Assembly: GCA_937941745.1 (NCBI GenBank)
Contig: CALDGV010000355.1
Location: 1 to 6,752 of the forward strand
DNA length: 6,752 bases
Direction of reading: 5' to 3'
DNA from: an uncultured Prosthecobacter sp.
GTDB lineage: Bacteria; Verrucomicrobiota; Verrucomicrobiia; Verrucomicrobiales; Verrucomicrobiaceae
How positions within the stretch are numbered: the stretch's first letter is position 1; each line of letters starts with the position of its first letter. Shown here piece by piece: positions 5,914 to 6,752 of the stretch. Position numbers and translations under genes: made by a program. Below the pieces are notes generated by a model. The model was not told the origin of the DNA, searched no databases, and worked only from the letters and a program-made list of their open reading frames with translations.

Positions 5914-6752
5914 CATCAACCAACCTTTTTTCTATGGGATCATTCGACGGTAAAAAAGTCCTCGTCACCGGCGCCGGTGGCTTCATCGGCAGCCATCTGG
6001 CGGAACACTTGGTGCGCGAAGGCGCCAGCGTGCGCTCCATGGTGCATTACAACGCCCTCGGCAAACGCGGCTGGCTCGACCACAGCGACCTTGCCGGTGA
6101 CATGGAGATCCTAGCCGGTGACATCACTGACCGCGACAGCGTGCGTGCCGGAGTGAAGGGATGTGACATTGTCTTCCATCTCGGAGCCCTGATTGCCATT
6201 CCATACTCCTATCAGGCGCCGCGCAGCTACGTCCGCACCAACATCGAAGGCACGCTGAACGTGCTGCAGGCGGCCCTGGATGAAGGTGCCCAGCGTGTGC
6301 TGCATACTTCCACCAGCGAAGTTTACGGCACCGCCCTTTTCGTGCCGATCACGGAGGAGCATCCCCTGCAGGGTCAGTCGCCCTATTCCGCTTCCAAAAT
6401 CGGTGCCGACAAGATGGCGGAAGCGTTTGCAGCCTCCTTTGAGCTCGAGGTTGTCACTGTGCGTCCCTTCAACACCTTTGGGCCGCGTCAGAGCATGCGG
6501 GCGGTGATCCCCACGATCATCTCGCAGATCGCGGCGGGCAAGCGTCGCCTCGCCCTCGGCGACCTCCGCCCGACCCGCGACCTCAACTACGTCGAAGACA
6601 CTTGTCGCGGCTTCCTCGCGCTCGCGCGCAGCGACGCGACGATTGGCGAAACGGTCAACATGGGCTCGAACCACGAGATCTCGATCGGCGATCTGCTCGC
6701 GCTGATCGCGCGCGTGATGGGCGTCGAGGTCGAAGCGGAGACCGACGCGCAG
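5910..6752 (+). CDS. legB: LegB-like NAD-dependent nucleotide-sugar 4,6-dehydratase (3' truncated by window end)
   Basis: Extended SDR that removes water between C4 and C6 of an NDP-HexNAc to give the 4-keto-6-deoxy sugar, the first ring modification of legionaminate synthesis. 281 codons are present from GTG 5910 (273 from ATG 5934) out of an expected ~330-340, with no stop before the window end. Numbering from ATG 5934: KVLVTGAGGFIGSHL (8-22) binds NAD; HTSTSEVYGTA (124-134) holds the dehydratase Thr/Glu region; PYSASKIGADK (150-160) holds Tyr151 and Lys155; RPFNTFGPRQS (177-187) and LRPTRDLNYVEDT (211-223) are typical of this subfamily. Ser rather than Asp in S-T-S-E is also seen in UDP-glucuronate decarboxylases, the main alternative, but the TEEHPLQGQSPYSASK stretch and the neighbours favour LegB. 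GTG 5910 is preferred as start because of GGAGG and the 4-base overlap; ATG 5934 is the alternative and gives the more usual N-terminus length. Codon use changes sharply from about base 6513. Confidence 0.87.
   Translation, partial: MTSTNLFSMGSFDGKKVLVTGAGGFIGSHLAEHLVREGASVRSMVHYNALGKRGWLDHSDLAGDMEILAGDITDRDSVRAGVKGCDIVFHLGALIAIPYSYQAPRSYVRTNIEGTLNVLQAALDEGAQRVLHTSTSEVYGTALFVPITEEHPLQGQSPYSASKIGADKMAEAFAASFELEVVTVRPFNTFGPRQSMRAVIPTIISQIAAGKRRLALGDLRPTRDLNYVEDTCRGFLALARSDATIGETVNMGSNHEISIGDLLALIARVMGVEVEAETDAQ
6513..6752 (+). other. Segment of foreign codon use inside legB
   Basis: By my count from ATG 5934, alanine is GCG in 6 of 21 codons before base 6513 and in 9 of 10 after it; serine is TCG in 1 of 15 before and 3 of 4 after; threonine ACG 2 of 10 before and 3 of 6 after; leucine becomes mostly CTC. 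The protein stays in frame and keeps matching the family across the join, so this is not a frameshift. It reaches the window end, so its right border is unseen. A recombinant gene segment or an assembly chimera would both produce it. Confidence 0.6.

Noticed and set aside
6480..6752. Frameshift or pseudogene at the end of legB
   Set aside because: The reading frame stays open and conserved motifs (LRPTRDLNYVEDT, ETVNMGSNHEISIGDLL) continue past the composition change.

Overview
The window holds one strand-uniform run of eight genes, all on the + strand. Together they read as most of a pathway for a CMP-activated nonulosonic (sialic-acid-like) sugar, most likely of the legionaminic acid type. 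In order: the C-terminal end of a Gfo/Idh/MocA-type oxidoreductase; a CMP-nonulosonate cytidylyltransferase (NeuA/PtmB/LegF family); a short-chain dehydrogenase resembling PtmA; a NeuB/LegI-type nonulosonate synthase; a NeuC/LegG-type hydrolysing 2-epimerase; a NeuD/PglD/LegH-type N-acetyltransferase; a PtmE-like protein with a CBS pair fused to a sugar-phosphate nucleotidyltransferase; and the first ~280 codons of a LegB-like NAD-dependent 4,6-dehydratase, cut by the window end.

Layout: five of the seven gene junctions are 4-base stop/start overlaps (ATGA at 382, 1092, 2994 and 4154; probably GTGA at 5910). Only two junctions have a gap: 64 bases before neuB (1893-1956) and 95 bases before the ptmE-like gene (4772-4866). 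This splits the run into three tightly coupled blocks, oxidoreductase-cytidylyltransferase-SDR, neuB-neuC-neuD and ptmE-legB. The two gaps are the only non-coding stretches, both are under 100 bases, and each contains a small perfect inverted repeat. I see no RNA gene, CRISPR array, insertion sequence or clear rho-independent terminator.

How the genes work together (known pathway, assignment inferred): PtmE would make a nucleotide-activated amino sugar (GDP-GlcN in Campylobacter). After N-acetylation, LegB performs 4,6-dehydration, an aminotransferase (LegC, not in the window) adds the 4-amino group, the NeuD/LegH protein acetylates it, the NeuC/LegG protein epimerises C2 and releases the nucleotide, NeuB/LegI condenses the product with phosphoenolpyruvate, and the NeuA/PtmB protein makes the CMP-sugar. 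The SDR and the Gfo/Idh/MocA oxidoreductase are accessory genes whose exact steps are unclear. No glycosyltransferase, flippase or flagellin gene is visible, so the acceptor is unknown.

Organism: a GC-rich bacterium (about 60% by eye), not Campylobacter or Legionella, which are AT-richer. A Verrucomicrobiota-like or similar environmental Gram-negative source is only a guess. The last ~240 bases, inside legB, use visibly different codons from everything before them (GCG, TCG and CTC strongly preferred) while the reading frame and family match continue. This is the most unusual feature and suggests intragenic recombination or a chimeric assembly join.
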